Assembly (NCBI RefSeq): GCF_002934455.1 | Contig: NZ_PTIR01000010.1 | Location: forward strand, 1 to 64,000 | Direction of reading: 5' to 3' | DNA: 64,000 nt | From: Trinickia symbiotica | Lineage (GTDB): Bacteria; Pseudomonadota; Gammaproteobacteria; Burkholderiales; Burkholderiaceae | Shown: positions 50,887 through 60,413 of the stretch, piece after piece | Position numbering within the stretch: the stretch's first letter is position 1 | How the letters are laid out: every line of letters starts with the position of its first letter | Notes under the pieces: model-generated | The model's database searches: none | Seen by the model: the letters and a program-made list of their open reading frames with translations, nothing else | What the model was told of the DNA's origin: nothing | Made by a program: the position numbers and the translations under genes

Positions 50887-52380
50887 TCAGCTGTCGCGCA
50901 ATGCCGAAGCCGCTTCGGCGTGCGGCTTCGCGTCGGTCGGCGCCTGCGCCTCTCCCGCGAGCGGAATGCGCAGGATGAACCGGGCGCCGCCCTCGGGTGC
51001 GTCCGCGTATTGCACCTCGCCGCCATGCAGATTCATGATGTCGTGGACGATCGCCAGGCCGAGGCCCGCCCCCGCGTCGACGCCTTCGTCGTCCGAGTTG
51101 GCCCTGTCGCCGCGGAAGAATCGCTTGAAAAGGTCGGCCTGCAACGCGACCGGGATGCCTGAGCCATTGTCTTCGACGACGATCTGCGCAAGGGCTCCTC
51201 GCGCGGCGTCGAGCCGCGTGACCGTCACCGTGACGCGCGCGCCCTCGCGGCGAGCCGACGGCGCATACTTGAGCGCGTTGTCGAGCAGGTTCGCGACGAC
51301 TTCCCGCAGCAAAACGGGGTTACCGCGCGCGATGAGCGGCGTGTCGTTGCTCGGATCGTCGAGACGCTGGAAGCCGAGATCGACATGAGCGGCGAGGGCC
51401 CTCGGCACCCATTCGGCACCCGTCTCGAATGCAAGCGCGGCGATATCCACATCGACGAAGCGCGCCGCTTGCGCACCGGGCTCCGCTCGCGCGAGGGAAA
51501 GCAATTGGTTGGAAAGTCGCACGGCCCGGTCCGCTGCCGCGCGCAATTCGCGCACGGCCGCCAGCGTCTGATTCGGATCGCGCGCGTTCGCCGCCTGTTC
51601 GGCATGCAGCTTCACCGCCGTCAACGGCGTGCGCAGTTGATGTGCGGCATCGGCAATGAATTTGCGCTGGGCGTCGAGCGCGGCCTTCAACCGTTCCAGC
51701 AGTGCGTTCAACGCGCTCGTGAGCGGACGGATCTCCGCCGGAACATGCGTTTCGTCGACTTTCTCGAGCGACATGTGCGTCTGCCGGTTCAGCGAATCGG
51801 CAAGTGCCGTCAACGGGCCGAGCTGCTGATTGACGACGCGCCAGACGATCCCCCAACCCGCAAACAGCAACAGCAGCAGCGGCATCATGATGGCGACGAG
51901 GAACTCGGCCGCGATCCGGTATCGATGGCGCAGCCGCTGAGCCACCTCGACGATGATCGGCCTGCCGTCCGACTGGGTGACGCGAACCTGAGCCACGCGA
52001 ACATGCATGTCGTGATACTGCGTTTCGAAAACATAGGCGAAGCGCAATTGGCGTACGCTCTTGCCGTCGAGCGGCAAATCGCGATCGCCGGCGATATCGC
52101 GTTCGCCGTCGCTGATGCGATAGATCAAGTGCTGGGCGGGGTCGGAGAACATCGCCTGCGCGAGCGGCGGCACTGAGATTCGCGCGTTGGGTCCGGCTAT
52201 CTGGATTTGCTTCGAGATGGCCGCGGCCAGATCGGCAAGCGACCGGTCGATCACGTGCTGCGTGTACTGCCAGGCGAGCCAGTAGGCGATGAGACCACTC
52301 ATCAAGGCGAGCAGCGACAGCGGCCCCGCGAGGCGCCGCAGCAGCGAACGGCGCAGACTGGTTGCAGCGGGGTCATGCAT
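50887..52380 (-). CDS. Sensor histidine kinase, TctE-like
   Basis: A 497-residue membrane kinase with two transmembrane segments (about 18-40 and 160-181) around a 2CSK_N-type periplasmic sensor domain, followed by HAMP, the dimerisation domain with H247 (FIADAAHQLRTPL) and the ATPase (ANLLDNALKYAP, VEDNGSGIP, GAGLGLAIVHDIMNLHGG). TctE-like kinases often sense tricarboxylates and control TctABC transport; none is in the window. The gene follows the response regulator by 20 bases, so the two form one operon. Confidence 0.93.
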   Translation of the reverse strand: MHDPAATSLRRSLLRRLAGPLSLLALMSGLIAYWLAWQYTQHVIDRSLADLAAAISKQIQIAGPNARISVPPLAQAMFSDPAQHLIYRISDGERDIAGDRDLPLDGKSVRQLRFAYVFETQYHDMHVRVAQVRVTQSDGRPIIVEVAQRLRHRYRIAAEFLVAIMMPLLLLLFAGWGIVWRVVNQQLGPLTALADSLNRQTHMSLEKVDETHVPAEIRPLTSALNALLERLKAALDAQRKFIADAAHQLRTPLTAVKLHAEQAANARDPNQTLAAVRELRAAADRAVRLSNQLLSLARAEPGAQAARFVDVDIAALAFETGAEWVPRALAAHVDLGFQRLDDPSNDTPLIARGNPVLLREVVANLLDNALKYAPSARREGARVTVTVTRLDAARGALAQIVVEDNGSGIPVALQADLFKRFFRGDRANSDDEGVDAGAGLGLAIVHDIMNLHGGEVQYADAPEGGARFILRIPLAGEAQAPTDAKPHAEAASALRDS

Positions 52381-52400
52381 GATCGACTAGACGCGATCCT

Positions 52401-53087
52401 TTACGAAGCGTGACGAATTTCCTGCAACAGATAGCCGAAGCCGCGCACCGTCACGATTTCGACTCGGCAGTTTTCGAGCTTCTTGCGGACGCGGTGCACA
52501 TAGACTTCGATGGCCGTGTCGCCGAGATCGCCGCCGAAGTGCGTCAGGTGGTCCTGCAGTTGTGCCTTGCTGACGACGCGCCCGTGGCGCAGCAGCAGCA
52601 TTTCCAACACGGCGAACTCGCGCGGCGAAAGCTCGAGCGGCTTGTCTTCGTTGAAGATGCGGCGGTCGACGCCCGAAAGACGCACGCCGCCCAATGACAC
52701 TTCGGGCCGCGGCGCGTCGTTCGCGGGACCGCTTCGGCGCATCACCGCGCGAATACGCGCTTCGAGCTCGGAGGGCTCGAAGGGTTTGAGCATGTAGTCG
52801 TCCGCGCCCGCGTTCAGACCCTGGACTCGGTCGTTCAGCTCATCGCGCGCCGTCAGCACGATGACTGGCGTATGCCGGTTGCCTTGACGGAAGCGCGAGA
52901 GCAGCGTCATGCCGTCGATACCGGGCAAGCCCAGATCGAGAATGACGAGCTCGTGGCGATTTTGCGTCAGGGCTTGCTCGGCGAAGATGCCGTCGTGAAC
53001 CATGTCGACGGTGAAGCCGACTTGTTCGAGACTGCTTTGGATACCGCGCGCGATGGGGCGGTCGTCTTCGATCAGGAGAAGTCGCAT
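52401..53087 (-). CDS. OmpR-family response regulator, TctD-like
   Basis: A 228-residue regulator. The receiver domain has the acidic pair in LLLIEDDRP, the phosphoacceptor D51 (LVILDLGLPG), T/S and K positions in VIVLTARDE and YMLKPFEP. The OmpR winged helix follows at about 130-225 (LELSPREFAVLEMLLLRHGRVVSKAQL, DTAIEVYVHRVRKKL). It is the first gene of the operon with the kinase downstream. Confidence 0.94.
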   Translation of the reverse strand: MRLLLIEDDRPIARGIQSSLEQVGFTVDMVHDGIFAEQALTQNRHELVILDLGLPGIDGMTLLSRFRQGNRHTPVIVLTARDELNDRVQGLNAGADDYMLKPFEPSELEARIRAVMRRSGPANDAPRPEVSLGGVRLSGVDRRIFNEDKPLELSPREFAVLEMLLLRHGRVVSKAQLQDHLTHFGGDLGDTAIEVYVHRVRKKLENCRVEIVTVRGFGYLLQEIRHAS

Positions 53088-53241
53088 GGAAGTCGCTCAA
53101 GTACAATGGGTTAAGCATTCAGCACGCGACTCGCAAGGCGGGCACGCCGTTCGCGGGAGCCCCGCGGCCACATGGAGCGCGTGCCGCCACAAGCGATCGG
53201 CCGAAAGCCGCGGGTAGCCACACAGCCATCACGCGAATCAT

Positions 53242-53484
53242 ATGTCCGAAATTACGATCAACGAACTGGAAGCCGCGATCAACTTCTGGCGAACCCGATC
53301 GCCTTCGACAGGCGACGAGCTGAGCTTGTGCAAGGAGGCAAGCGCGCTCTCCAAGCCGTATGCGTTGCTGATTGTACAGCGTCGAACGGCGGTGCCGGAG
53401 GAAGGCCTCGAGCCCGCCGCGCGCGCCGCGTGGAACGATTATCTGAAGGCGCGCCGCGAAAAGGCAGGCAGCGCGGGCGTCTGA
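53242..53484 (+). CDS. DUF3717 protein
   Basis: An 80-residue protein beginning MSEITINELEAAINFWRTRSPSTGDELSLCKEASALSKPYALLI, the DUF3717 pattern, found mainly in Burkholderiaceae. It is helical and cytosolic, without membrane segments. The family function is unknown. It stands divergent from the two-component operon. Confidence 0.82.
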   Translation: MSEITINELEAAINFWRTRSPSTGDELSLCKEASALSKPYALLIVQRRTAVPEEGLEPAARAAWNDYLKARREKAGSAGV

Positions 53485-53634
53485 CGCGGTTCGGGCCCGT
53501 AGCGCGGGGGCGCGCGCGGCTGCCCACGGAAGCCGGCCCGCGAAGGGTTTTGGTTACCGGCTGTTACAAGCGACACCCGAGCCCCGTTCCTTTTGGGGAA
53601 GCGTCGCGAATGAAGTGGGCGTGGAGGCGACATC

Positions 53635-55335
53635 ATGACTGACGAAACGATCCCCGCGGGCGAGTTCGACTATGTGATCGTCGGCGCCGGCACGGCCGGC
53701 TGCGTGCTGGCCAACCGGCTCTCCGAGGATCGCGACGTGACCGTGCTCCTCGTCGAGGCGGGCGGCAAGGACGACTATCCCTGGATCCACGTCCCGGTCG
53801 GCTATCTCTACTGCATCGGCAATCCGCGCACGGATTGGCTTTACCGCACCTGCGCCGAGCCGGGCCTCAACGGGCGCACGCTTTCGTATCCGCGCGGACG
53901 CGTGCTCGGCGGCAGCTCGTCGATCAACGGCATGATCTACATGCGCGGTCAGCGCGAGGATTACGACGAGTGGGCGCGCGTGACGAGCGATTCGTCGTGG
54001 TCCTGGGACGCTGTCCTGCCGGTCTTCAAGCGCAGCGAGGATCATCACGGCGGCGCGAACGAATGGCACGGCGCGGGCGGGCCGTGGCGCGTGGAAAAAC
54101 AGCGCCTCAAATGGAAGGTGCTCGAAGCGTTCCATGAAGCGGCGCAACAGACAGGCATCCCCGCAACCGAGGATTTCAATCGCGGCGACAACGCGGGCGT
54201 CGGCTACTTCGAAGTCAATCAGAAACGCGGTGTGCGTTGGAATGCGTCAAAGGCGTTCCTGCGGCCCGCGCTTTCGCGACCGAATCTGACTGTCGTCACG
54301 AACGCGCATGTGCGCCGGCTCGTGATGGAAGGCAAGCGCTGCACCGGTATCGAGTATTGGCGAGACCAACTCGAGGCTCGACGGTTCGTCGCGCGCGCCC
54401 GCTGCGAGGTGATCGTCGCGGCCGGCGCCGTCAATTCGCCGCAATTGCTCGAGCTCTCGGGCATCGGCAACGGCGCGCGGCTGCAGAAGCTCGGCATCGA
54501 CGTCGTGCGGGATTTGCGCGGCGTCGGCGAGAACTTGCAGGACCATCTGCAATTGCGCATGGCTTATCGCGTCGAGGGCGTGCGCACGTTGAACACGCTT
54601 TCCGCGCACTGGTGGGGCAAGCTCTGGATTGCCGCGCAATATGCGCTGTCGAGGAGCGGCCCGATGTCGATGTCGCCGTCGCAGCTCGGTGCGTTCGCGA
54701 AATCTTCGGCCGACGACGAATCGATTACGCGTCCCGATATCGAATATCACGTGCAGCCGCTCTCGCTCGATCGTTTCGGCGAGCCGCTCCATCGTTTCAA
54801 TGCATTCACGGCATCGGCCTGCCCCTTGAGGCCGACCTCGCGCGGCAGCATTCATATCGAATCGCCGGATCCGCACGCGCCGCCGGCCATTGCGCCGAAC
54901 TATCTCTCGACCGATTACGACCGGCGCGTGGCGGCCAACGCCTTGCGCCTCACGCGACGCATCGTGGCCTCGCCCGCGCTCGCGCGCTATGCGCCAACCG
55001 AGATTCTGCCCGGCATCGAGTTCGAAACGGAAGACGAACTTGTGAGGGCGGCCGGCGCGATCGGCACGACGATCTTCCACCCGGTCGGCACATGCCGGAT
55101 GGGTACGGCCGACGATCCCGGCGCCGTAGTCGACGCGCGGCTCGTCGTCATCGGCATGGAGGGTTTGCGCGTGGTCGATGCGTCTGTCATGCCGACGATC
55201 ACATCGGGCAATACCAATTCGCCGACGCTGATGATCGCCGAGCGCGCAAGCGAGATGATTCGCGCGGATCGGCTCGCTCGGACGGGGACTGTCGGAGCGA
55301 GCGCGCCAGATGCAATTTCCGCGCCGATTACGTAA
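53635..55335 (+). CDS. GMC-family FAD oxidoreductase (choline dehydrogenase-like)
   Basis: A 566-residue flavoenzyme. FAD motif VIVGAGTAGCVLANRLSE at the N-terminus, PRGRVLGGSSSINGMIYMRGQREDYDEW (GMC signature 1), AGAVNSPQLLELSGIG (signature 2) and the C-terminal catalytic region TIFHPVGTCRMG ... TSGNTNSPTLMIAERAS, with His and Asn in place. It oxidises an alcohol, probably of a polar or aliphatic substrate, but betA identity is not supported. It lies upstream of the liv-type genes, with a gap of about 200 bases, and may belong to the same catabolic context. Confidence 0.9.
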   Translation: MTDETIPAGEFDYVIVGAGTAGCVLANRLSEDRDVTVLLVEAGGKDDYPWIHVPVGYLYCIGNPRTDWLYRTCAEPGLNGRTLSYPRGRVLGGSSSINGMIYMRGQREDYDEWARVTSDSSWSWDAVLPVFKRSEDHHGGANEWHGAGGPWRVEKQRLKWKVLEAFHEAAQQTGIPATEDFNRGDNAGVGYFEVNQKRGVRWNASKAFLRPALSRPNLTVVTNAHVRRLVMEGKRCTGIEYWRDQLEARRFVARARCEVIVAAGAVNSPQLLELSGIGNGARLQKLGIDVVRDLRGVGENLQDHLQLRMAYRVEGVRTLNTLSAHWWGKLWIAAQYALSRSGPMSMSPSQLGAFAKSSADDESITRPDIEYHVQPLSLDRFGEPLHRFNAFTASACPLRPTSRGSIHIESPDPHAPPAIAPNYLSTDYDRRVAANALRLTRRIVASPALARYAPTEILPGIEFETEDELVRAAGAIGTTIFHPVGTCRMGTADDPGAVVDARLVVIGMEGLRVVDASVMPTITSGNTNSPTLMIAERASEMIRADRLARTGTVGASAPDAISAPIT

Positions 55336-55539
55336 AGAAACCTAAGTGCAAATCCCAATGATTGCGCTGCATCAATGGCGAGACAATTCGCGGTGCCGCA
55401 TGGTGCGGGGCCGACCTTCCCGAAATGATGCACCATGCCAAAGAAAGGGGCGATCCTATCGAAGCCTCGCAACGAATGGCGACGCCGACCGGGCGCGCTC
55501 CAACAATGGCATGCTTCGTCACTTCGCATGGAAGGGGAC

Positions 55540-56319
55540 ATGATTCTGGGCGACACGATTCTCGAAACGCGCGGCCTTACGAAAGAGTTCAAGGGATTCA
55601 CCGCCGTCAACGGTGTGAATCTGCGCGTGCGACGCGGTTCGATCCATGCATTGATCGGCCCCAACGGCGCCGGCAAGACGACTTGCTTCAATTTGCTTAC
55701 GAAATTTCTCGAGCCCACGGCCGGGCAAATTGTTTTCAACCATATCGACATCACGCGTGAAAAGCCGGCGCAAATTGCGCGGCGCGGTATTATTCGCTCG
55801 TTTCAGATTTCAGCTGTCTTTCCGCATTTGACGGTTTTGCAAAATGTGCGCGTCGGCCTGCAGCGCACGCTTGGCACGGCCTATCACTTCTGGCGCAGCG
55901 ACCGTTTGCTGCGGCAGCTCGACGAGCGCGCGAGAGAATTGCTGGGACAGGTCGGCCTGACGGATTTTGCCGATACGCTGACGGTCGAGCTCTCATACGG
56001 CCGCAAGCGCGCGCTCGAGATCGCGACGACGCTTGCCATGGAGCCCGAGCTGATGCTGCTCGATGAGCCGACGCAGGGGATGGGCCACGAAGATGTCGAT
56101 CGTGTGACAGCGCTGATCAAGAAGGTCTCCGCGGGTCGCACGATTCTGATGGTCGAGCACAACATGAACGTCATCGCGGGGATCTCCGATACGATCACGG
56201 TCTTGCAGCGCGGCGAAGTGCTCGCCGAAGGCAGCTATGCCGAAGTATCGAAGAACCCGCTCGTGATGCAAGCCTACATGGGCAGCGCCGACGCCGCGTT
56301 GACGGGGACGCACGGATGA
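55540..56319 (+). CDS. livG: Branched-chain amino-acid type ABC transporter ATPase LivG
   Basis: A 259-residue ATP-binding subunit. Walker A GPNGAGKTT, a Q-loop in SFQISAVFP, a signature that reads ELSYGRKRALEIA (LSYGR where LSGGQ is usual, common in LivG), Walker B MLLDEPTQGMG and the H-switch VEHNM. The C-terminal KNPLVMQAYMG is typical for LivG. The start is placed at 55540, after GGAAGGGG; ATG 55528 is an alternative. It overlaps livF by 4 bases. Substrate may be an amino acid, amide or other short acid. Confidence 0.93.
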   Translation: MILGDTILETRGLTKEFKGFTAVNGVNLRVRRGSIHALIGPNGAGKTTCFNLLTKFLEPTAGQIVFNHIDITREKPAQIARRGIIRSFQISAVFPHLTVLQNVRVGLQRTLGTAYHFWRSDRLLRQLDERARELLGQVGLTDFADTLTVELSYGRKRALEIATTLAMEPELMLLDEPTQGMGHEDVDRVTALIKKVSAGRTILMVEHNMNVIAGISDTITVLQRGEVLAEGSYAEVSKNPLVMQAYMGSADAALTGTHG

Positions 56320-57083
56320 ACGATACGCAACGTGAAAACATCGAGGCGGGCGGCGTGATCGAGGAAGCGCGGCAGGGCACGCCGGCGCTGACGATCGCGG
56401 GGTTGCAGGCCTGGTACGGCGAATCCCACATTCTGCACGGCGTCGATCTGACCGTGAACCGCGGCGAGGTCGTGACGCTGCTCGGGCGCAATGGGGCGGG
56501 GCGCACGACGACGCTGCGCGCGATCATGGGGCTCACCGGCCGCCGCACGGGTTCGGTGAAGATCGGCGAGCGCGAGACCATCGGGCTGCCCACGCACCGC
56601 ATCGCGCACTGCGGCGTGGGCTTTTGCCCCGAGGAGCGCGGCATCTTTTCGAGCCTCTCGTGCGAGGAGAACCTGATTCTTCCGCCGATGGTCGGCAGCG
56701 CGAAGGATGCCATGTCGATCGACGAGATCTACGAGATGTTTCCGAATCTGAAGGAACGCCGCGCGAGCCAGGGCACGCGTCTTTCCGGCGGTGAGCAGCA
56801 GATGCTCGCCGTCGCGCGGATCCTGCGCACGGGCGCGAATCTGCTCTTGCTCGACGAGATTTCCGAAGGCCTTGCCCCCGTGATCGTCCAGACGCTCGCG
56901 CGCATGATCCTGACGCTGAAGGCGCGCGGCTACACGATCGTGATGGTCGAGCAGAACTTTCGCTTCGCCGCGCCGCTCGCGGATCGTTTCTACGTAATGG
57001 AGCACGGCCGCATCGTCGAGCGCTTCGTCGCGAGTGAGCTCGAAAGCAAAATGCCGGTGCTGCACGATCTGCTCGGCGTTTGA
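56316..57083 (+). CDS. livF: Branched-chain amino-acid type ABC transporter ATPase LivF, Walker A Lys to Arg
   Basis: A 255-residue ATP-binding subunit. The core features are present: the signature RLSGGEQQMLAVARIL, Walker B LLLLDEISEGLAP and the H-switch position VMVEQN (Gln-Asn). The Walker A reads GRNGAGRTT, with Arg63 (CGC at 56502-56504) in place of the usual Lys. In most ABC ATPases this Lys is needed for ATP hydrolysis, so one site may be weak or adapted; LivG beside it keeps its Lys. The protein has a 25-residue N-terminal extension. Start coupled to livG. Confidence 0.93.
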   Translation: MNDTQRENIEAGGVIEEARQGTPALTIAGLQAWYGESHILHGVDLTVNRGEVVTLLGRNGAGRTTTLRAIMGLTGRRTGSVKIGERETIGLPTHRIAHCGVGFCPEERGIFSSLSCEENLILPPMVGSAKDAMSIDEIYEMFPNLKERRASQGTRLSGGEQQMLAVARILRTGANLLLLDEISEGLAPVIVQTLARMILTLKARGYTIVMVEQNFRFAAPLADRFYVMEHGRIVERFVASELESKMPVLHDLLGV

Positions 57084-57233
57084 GCAGCATCGGAGGGCAC
57101 ACGCACGAAACGTGCGCTTCGCACGCTGCTCGTACAGGCTGCTGCCTCGCGGCATCTTGCGAGGATTGGCACGTCACCTGTCTTACGTCTCACGTTGCAC
57201 GCTAGAACCAATAACGCAAAGAAGGAGATACGA

Positions 57234-58454
57234 ATGAAGACGAAGTTCCTCGCACGCGTGGTACGCACTCTCGCAATGACAAGCGCGGCTTGCGCCGTTG
57301 CCTTGCCCGTGCAACATGCCGCGGCCGACGAGAACGCAGTCACGATCGGTTTCATCACCGACATGTCGGGCCTCTATGCCGATATCGACGGCAAGGGCGG
57401 CGCGACCGCCATTCAGATGGCCATCGACGATTTCGGCGGGAAAGTGAACGGCAAGCCGATCAAGCTGCTGACGGCCGATCACCAGAACAAGGCCGATATC
57501 GCCGCCACGACGGCGCGCAAGTGGATCGACACGGAAGGCCTCGACATGCTGATCGGCGGGACGAACTCGGCGACGGGGCTTTCGATGAACGATGTCGTCA
57601 AGGACAAGAAGCGGCCGTTCTATGTGATCGGCGCGGGTACCGACGCCCTCACCAACAAGCAGTGCACGCCTTACACCGTTCACTACGCGTATGACACCAC
57701 GGCGCTGGCCAGGGGCACCGGTTCCGCGATCGTGAAGCAAGGCTTCAAGACCTGGTACTTCCTGACCGCCGACTACGCATTCGGCAAGTCGCTCGACAAG
57801 AACACGACCGAGGTCGTCGAGAAGAACGGCGGCAAGGTGCTCGGTCATGCGTTCCATCCGCTCTCAGCTTCCGACTTTTCGTCGTTCCTGCTGCAGGCGC
57901 AAGCGTCGAAGGCCCAGGTGCTCGGTCTCGCGAATGCGGGCAACGATACGGTGAACTCGCTGAAGGCGGCGAAGGAATTCGGCATCACGAAGACGATGAA
58001 GATCGCCGCGCTGCTGATGTTCATCGACGACGTGCACAGTGTCGGCCTGCCGACGGCTCAGGGTCTGCTGCTGACGGATAGCTGGTACTGGGATCAGAAC
58101 GACAAGGCGCGTGCGTGGGCGGAAAAGTACATGAAGAAGACGGGCAAGATGCCGTCGAGCTTGCAGGCCGCCGACTACTCGGCAACGATGAACTACCTGA
58201 ACGCGGTGAAGGCGGCCGGCACGACCGATCCCGACAAGGTGATGGAGCAGGTCAGGAAGACGAAGGTCGACGACTTCTATGCGAAGGGCGAGATTCGTCC
58301 CGATGGTGTCATGCTGCACGACATGTACCTCTATCAAGTGAAGACGCCGGCCGAGTCGAAGAAGCCGTGGGATTACTACACGCTGAAAGCGACGATTCCG
58401 GGCGATCAGGCGTTCGGGACGAAGGCCGAGACTCAGTGCGACCTTTGGAAGTGA
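57234..58454 (+). CDS. ABC transporter substrate-binding protein (branched-chain/amide type)
   Basis: A 406-residue periplasmic binding protein. Signal peptide about 1-31 (LAMTSAACAVALPVQHAAA), then the Peripla_BP_6 fold: VTIGFITDMSGLYADIDGKGGATAIQMAIDDFGG, ADIAATTARKWIDTEGLDMLIGGTNSATGLSMNDV and TDALTNKQCTPYTVHYAYDT. The text resembles Burkholderia-type proteins of uncharacterised substrate. The start follows a strong GAAGGAGATA site. A 150-base gap separates it from livF; order is livG-livF-SBP-livH-livM. Confidence 0.92.
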   Translation: MKTKFLARVVRTLAMTSAACAVALPVQHAAADENAVTIGFITDMSGLYADIDGKGGATAIQMAIDDFGGKVNGKPIKLLTADHQNKADIAATTARKWIDTEGLDMLIGGTNSATGLSMNDVVKDKKRPFYVIGAGTDALTNKQCTPYTVHYAYDTTALARGTGSAIVKQGFKTWYFLTADYAFGKSLDKNTTEVVEKNGGKVLGHAFHPLSASDFSSFLLQAQASKAQVLGLANAGNDTVNSLKAAKEFGITKTMKIAALLMFIDDVHSVGLPTAQGLLLTDSWYWDQNDKARAWAEKYMKKTGKMPSSLQAADYSATMNYLNAVKAAGTTDPDKVMEQVRKTKVDDFYAKGEIRPDGVMLHDMYLYQVKTPAESKKPWDYYTLKATIPGDQAFGTKAETQCDLWK

Positions 58455-58557
58455 TTCGGGGTTGAGGCTTGATGTGCGATCGGAGTCGGCGCGCTTTGGC
58501 GTCAGCGCATACTCCGATCCACGCTACATGGTTTGACTTTGACGGCAGGCAGGTTCA

Positions 58558-59442
58558 ATGGATATCTTCGGCATTCCGTTGCAGGCGTTGTTGAGCCAGC
58601 TCCTGCTCGGGCTCGTCAACGGATCGTTCTACGCGATCCTGAGCCTCGGGCTGGCGGTGATCTTCGGCATGCTCAACGTGATCAACTTTGCCCATGGCGC
58701 CTTGTTCATGCTCGGCGCGATGCTCGCCTGGATGGGGCTCAACTATCTGGGTCTGCCTTATTGGGCGATGATCGTGCTTGCGCCGCTCGTCATCGGCGCA
58801 TTCGGCATCGTGATCGAACGCTCGATGCTGCGCTGGCTCTACCGGCTCGATCACCTCTACGGGCTTTTGCTGACCTTCGGCCTGACGCTCGTGATTGAAG
58901 GCGTCTTCCGCTCAGTCTACGGATCGTCGGGTCAGCCTTACGATGTGCCCGATTTGCTTGCGGGCGCAACGAATCTCGGCTTCATGTACTTGCCGAACTA
59001 TCGCGCGTGGGTCGTCGTCGCGTCGCTCGTCGTCTGCTTCGCGACCTGGTTCGTGATCGAGAAGACACGCATCGGCTCGTATCTTCGCGCGGGCACCGAA
59101 AATCCAAAGCTCGTCGAGGCGTTCGGCGTCAACGTGCCCGTCATGATCACGCTCACCTACGGTTTCGGCGTCGCGCTCGCCGCGTTCGCGGGTGTGCTCG
59201 CCGCACCGGTGATCCAGGTTTCGCCGCTGATGGGCCAGTCGATGATCATCACCGTTTTCGCCGTCGTCGTAATCGGCGGAATGGGCTCGATCATGGGCTC
59301 GATCGTCACGGGCCTTATGCTCGGGGTCATCGAAGGCTTCACACGCGTCTTTTATCCGCAGGCGTCGGCCACCGTCGTCTTCGTCATCATGGCGATCGTG
59401 CTGCTCGTGCGGCCGGCGGGTCTTTTCGGCAAGGAACGGTGA
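58558..59442 (+). CDS. livH: ABC transporter permease LivH
   Basis: A 294-residue inner-membrane permease with about eight hydrophobic segments. Typical text includes LVNGSFYAILSLGLAVIFGMLNVINFAHGALFMLGA near the N-terminus and GFGVALAAFAGVLAAPVIQVSPLMG with VVVIGGMGSIMGSIVTGLMLGVIEGF, which carries the coupling loop. It pairs with LivM to form the channel. Its stop overlaps the start of livM by one base (TGATG). Confidence 0.93.
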   Translation: MDIFGIPLQALLSQLLLGLVNGSFYAILSLGLAVIFGMLNVINFAHGALFMLGAMLAWMGLNYLGLPYWAMIVLAPLVIGAFGIVIERSMLRWLYRLDHLYGLLLTFGLTLVIEGVFRSVYGSSGQPYDVPDLLAGATNLGFMYLPNYRAWVVVASLVVCFATWFVIEKTRIGSYLRAGTENPKLVEAFGVNVPVMITLTYGFGVALAAFAGVLAAPVIQVSPLMGQSMIITVFAVVVIGGMGSIMGSIVTGLMLGVIEGFTRVFYPQASATVVFVIMAIVLLVRPAGLFGKER

Positions 59443-60413
59443 TGCAGAGAAAAGCGCTCTACGGCCTTTTGTTCTTGGGCCTTCTCATCGCGCCGTGGGC
59501 CGGCGTCTATCCGATCTTCGTCATGAAGGTGCTCTGCTTCGCGCTCTTTGCGGCCGCCTTCAATCTGCTCATCGGGTACACAGGATTGCTCTCGTTCGGT
59601 CACGCGATGTTTCTCGCGACGGCCGGCTACGTCACGGGCTTCACGATGCAGTCGCTCGGTCTTGCGCCTATTCTCGGCGTGCTGGCCGGCACGGCGAGCG
59701 CGACGCTGCTCGGTCTCGTCGTCGGCCTCTTCGCGATCAGACGGCAGGGCATCTACTTCGCGATGGTGACGCTCGCGTTCGCGCAGATGATCTACTTCAT
59801 CTATCTGCAGGTGCCTTTCACGCATGGCGAGGACGGCCTGCAAGGCGTGCCGCGCGGGACGCTCTTCGGCCTCGTCAACCTCTCGTCGGACCTCGCGCTC
59901 TACTACGTCGTGCTCGTCGTGATCGCGCTCGCGTTCCTGCTCATCGTGCGCATCGTCCATTCGCCGTTCGGCGAGCTCATGACGGCGATCCGCGAAAACG
60001 AGCCGCGCGCCACTTCGCTCGGTTACGACACCGATCGTTTCAAGCTGCTCGCGTTCGTGCTGTCCGCGGGGCTCGCCGGTCTCGCGGGTGCGATGAAAGT
60101 ACTCGTGCTCGGCTTCGAAACGCTCAGCGACGCGCATTGGACGATGTCGGGCCTCGTCATCCTGATGACGCTCGTGGGAGGCATGGGTACGCTGTTCGGG
60201 CCGCTGCTCGGGGCCGCGCTCATCGTGACGCTCGAGGACCGGCTCGGCGACATCGGCTCGTTCATCGCATCGATCACGGGCATCACGTGGTTCGGCACGC
60301 TCGGCGAATCGACGACGATCGTCATCGGCTTCATCTTCATCGCTTGCGTGCTCGCATTCAGGCGCGGCATCGTGGGCGAAGTCGTCGCACGCGTGCGAAC
60401 GTTGCGGGCCTGA
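59442..60413 (+). CDS. livM: ABC transporter permease LivM
   Basis: A 323-residue permease with about ten hydrophobic segments: FALFAAAFNLLIGYTGLLSFGHAMFLATAGYVTGF and RIVHSPFGELMTAIRENEPRATSLGYDTDRFKLLAFVLSAGLAGLAGAM are classical LivM text. It completes the transporter. Start set by TGATG coupling with livH. Confidence 0.93.
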   Translation: MQRKALYGLLFLGLLIAPWAGVYPIFVMKVLCFALFAAAFNLLIGYTGLLSFGHAMFLATAGYVTGFTMQSLGLAPILGVLAGTASATLLGLVVGLFAIRRQGIYFAMVTLAFAQMIYFIYLQVPFTHGEDGLQGVPRGTLFGLVNLSSDLALYYVVLVVIALAFLLIVRIVHSPFGELMTAIRENEPRATSLGYDTDRFKLLAFVLSAGLAGLAGAMKVLVLGFETLSDAHWTMSGLVILMTLVGGMGTLFGPLLGAALIVTLEDRLGDIGSFIASITGITWFGTLGESTTIVIGFIFIACVLAFRRGIVGEVVARVRTLRA

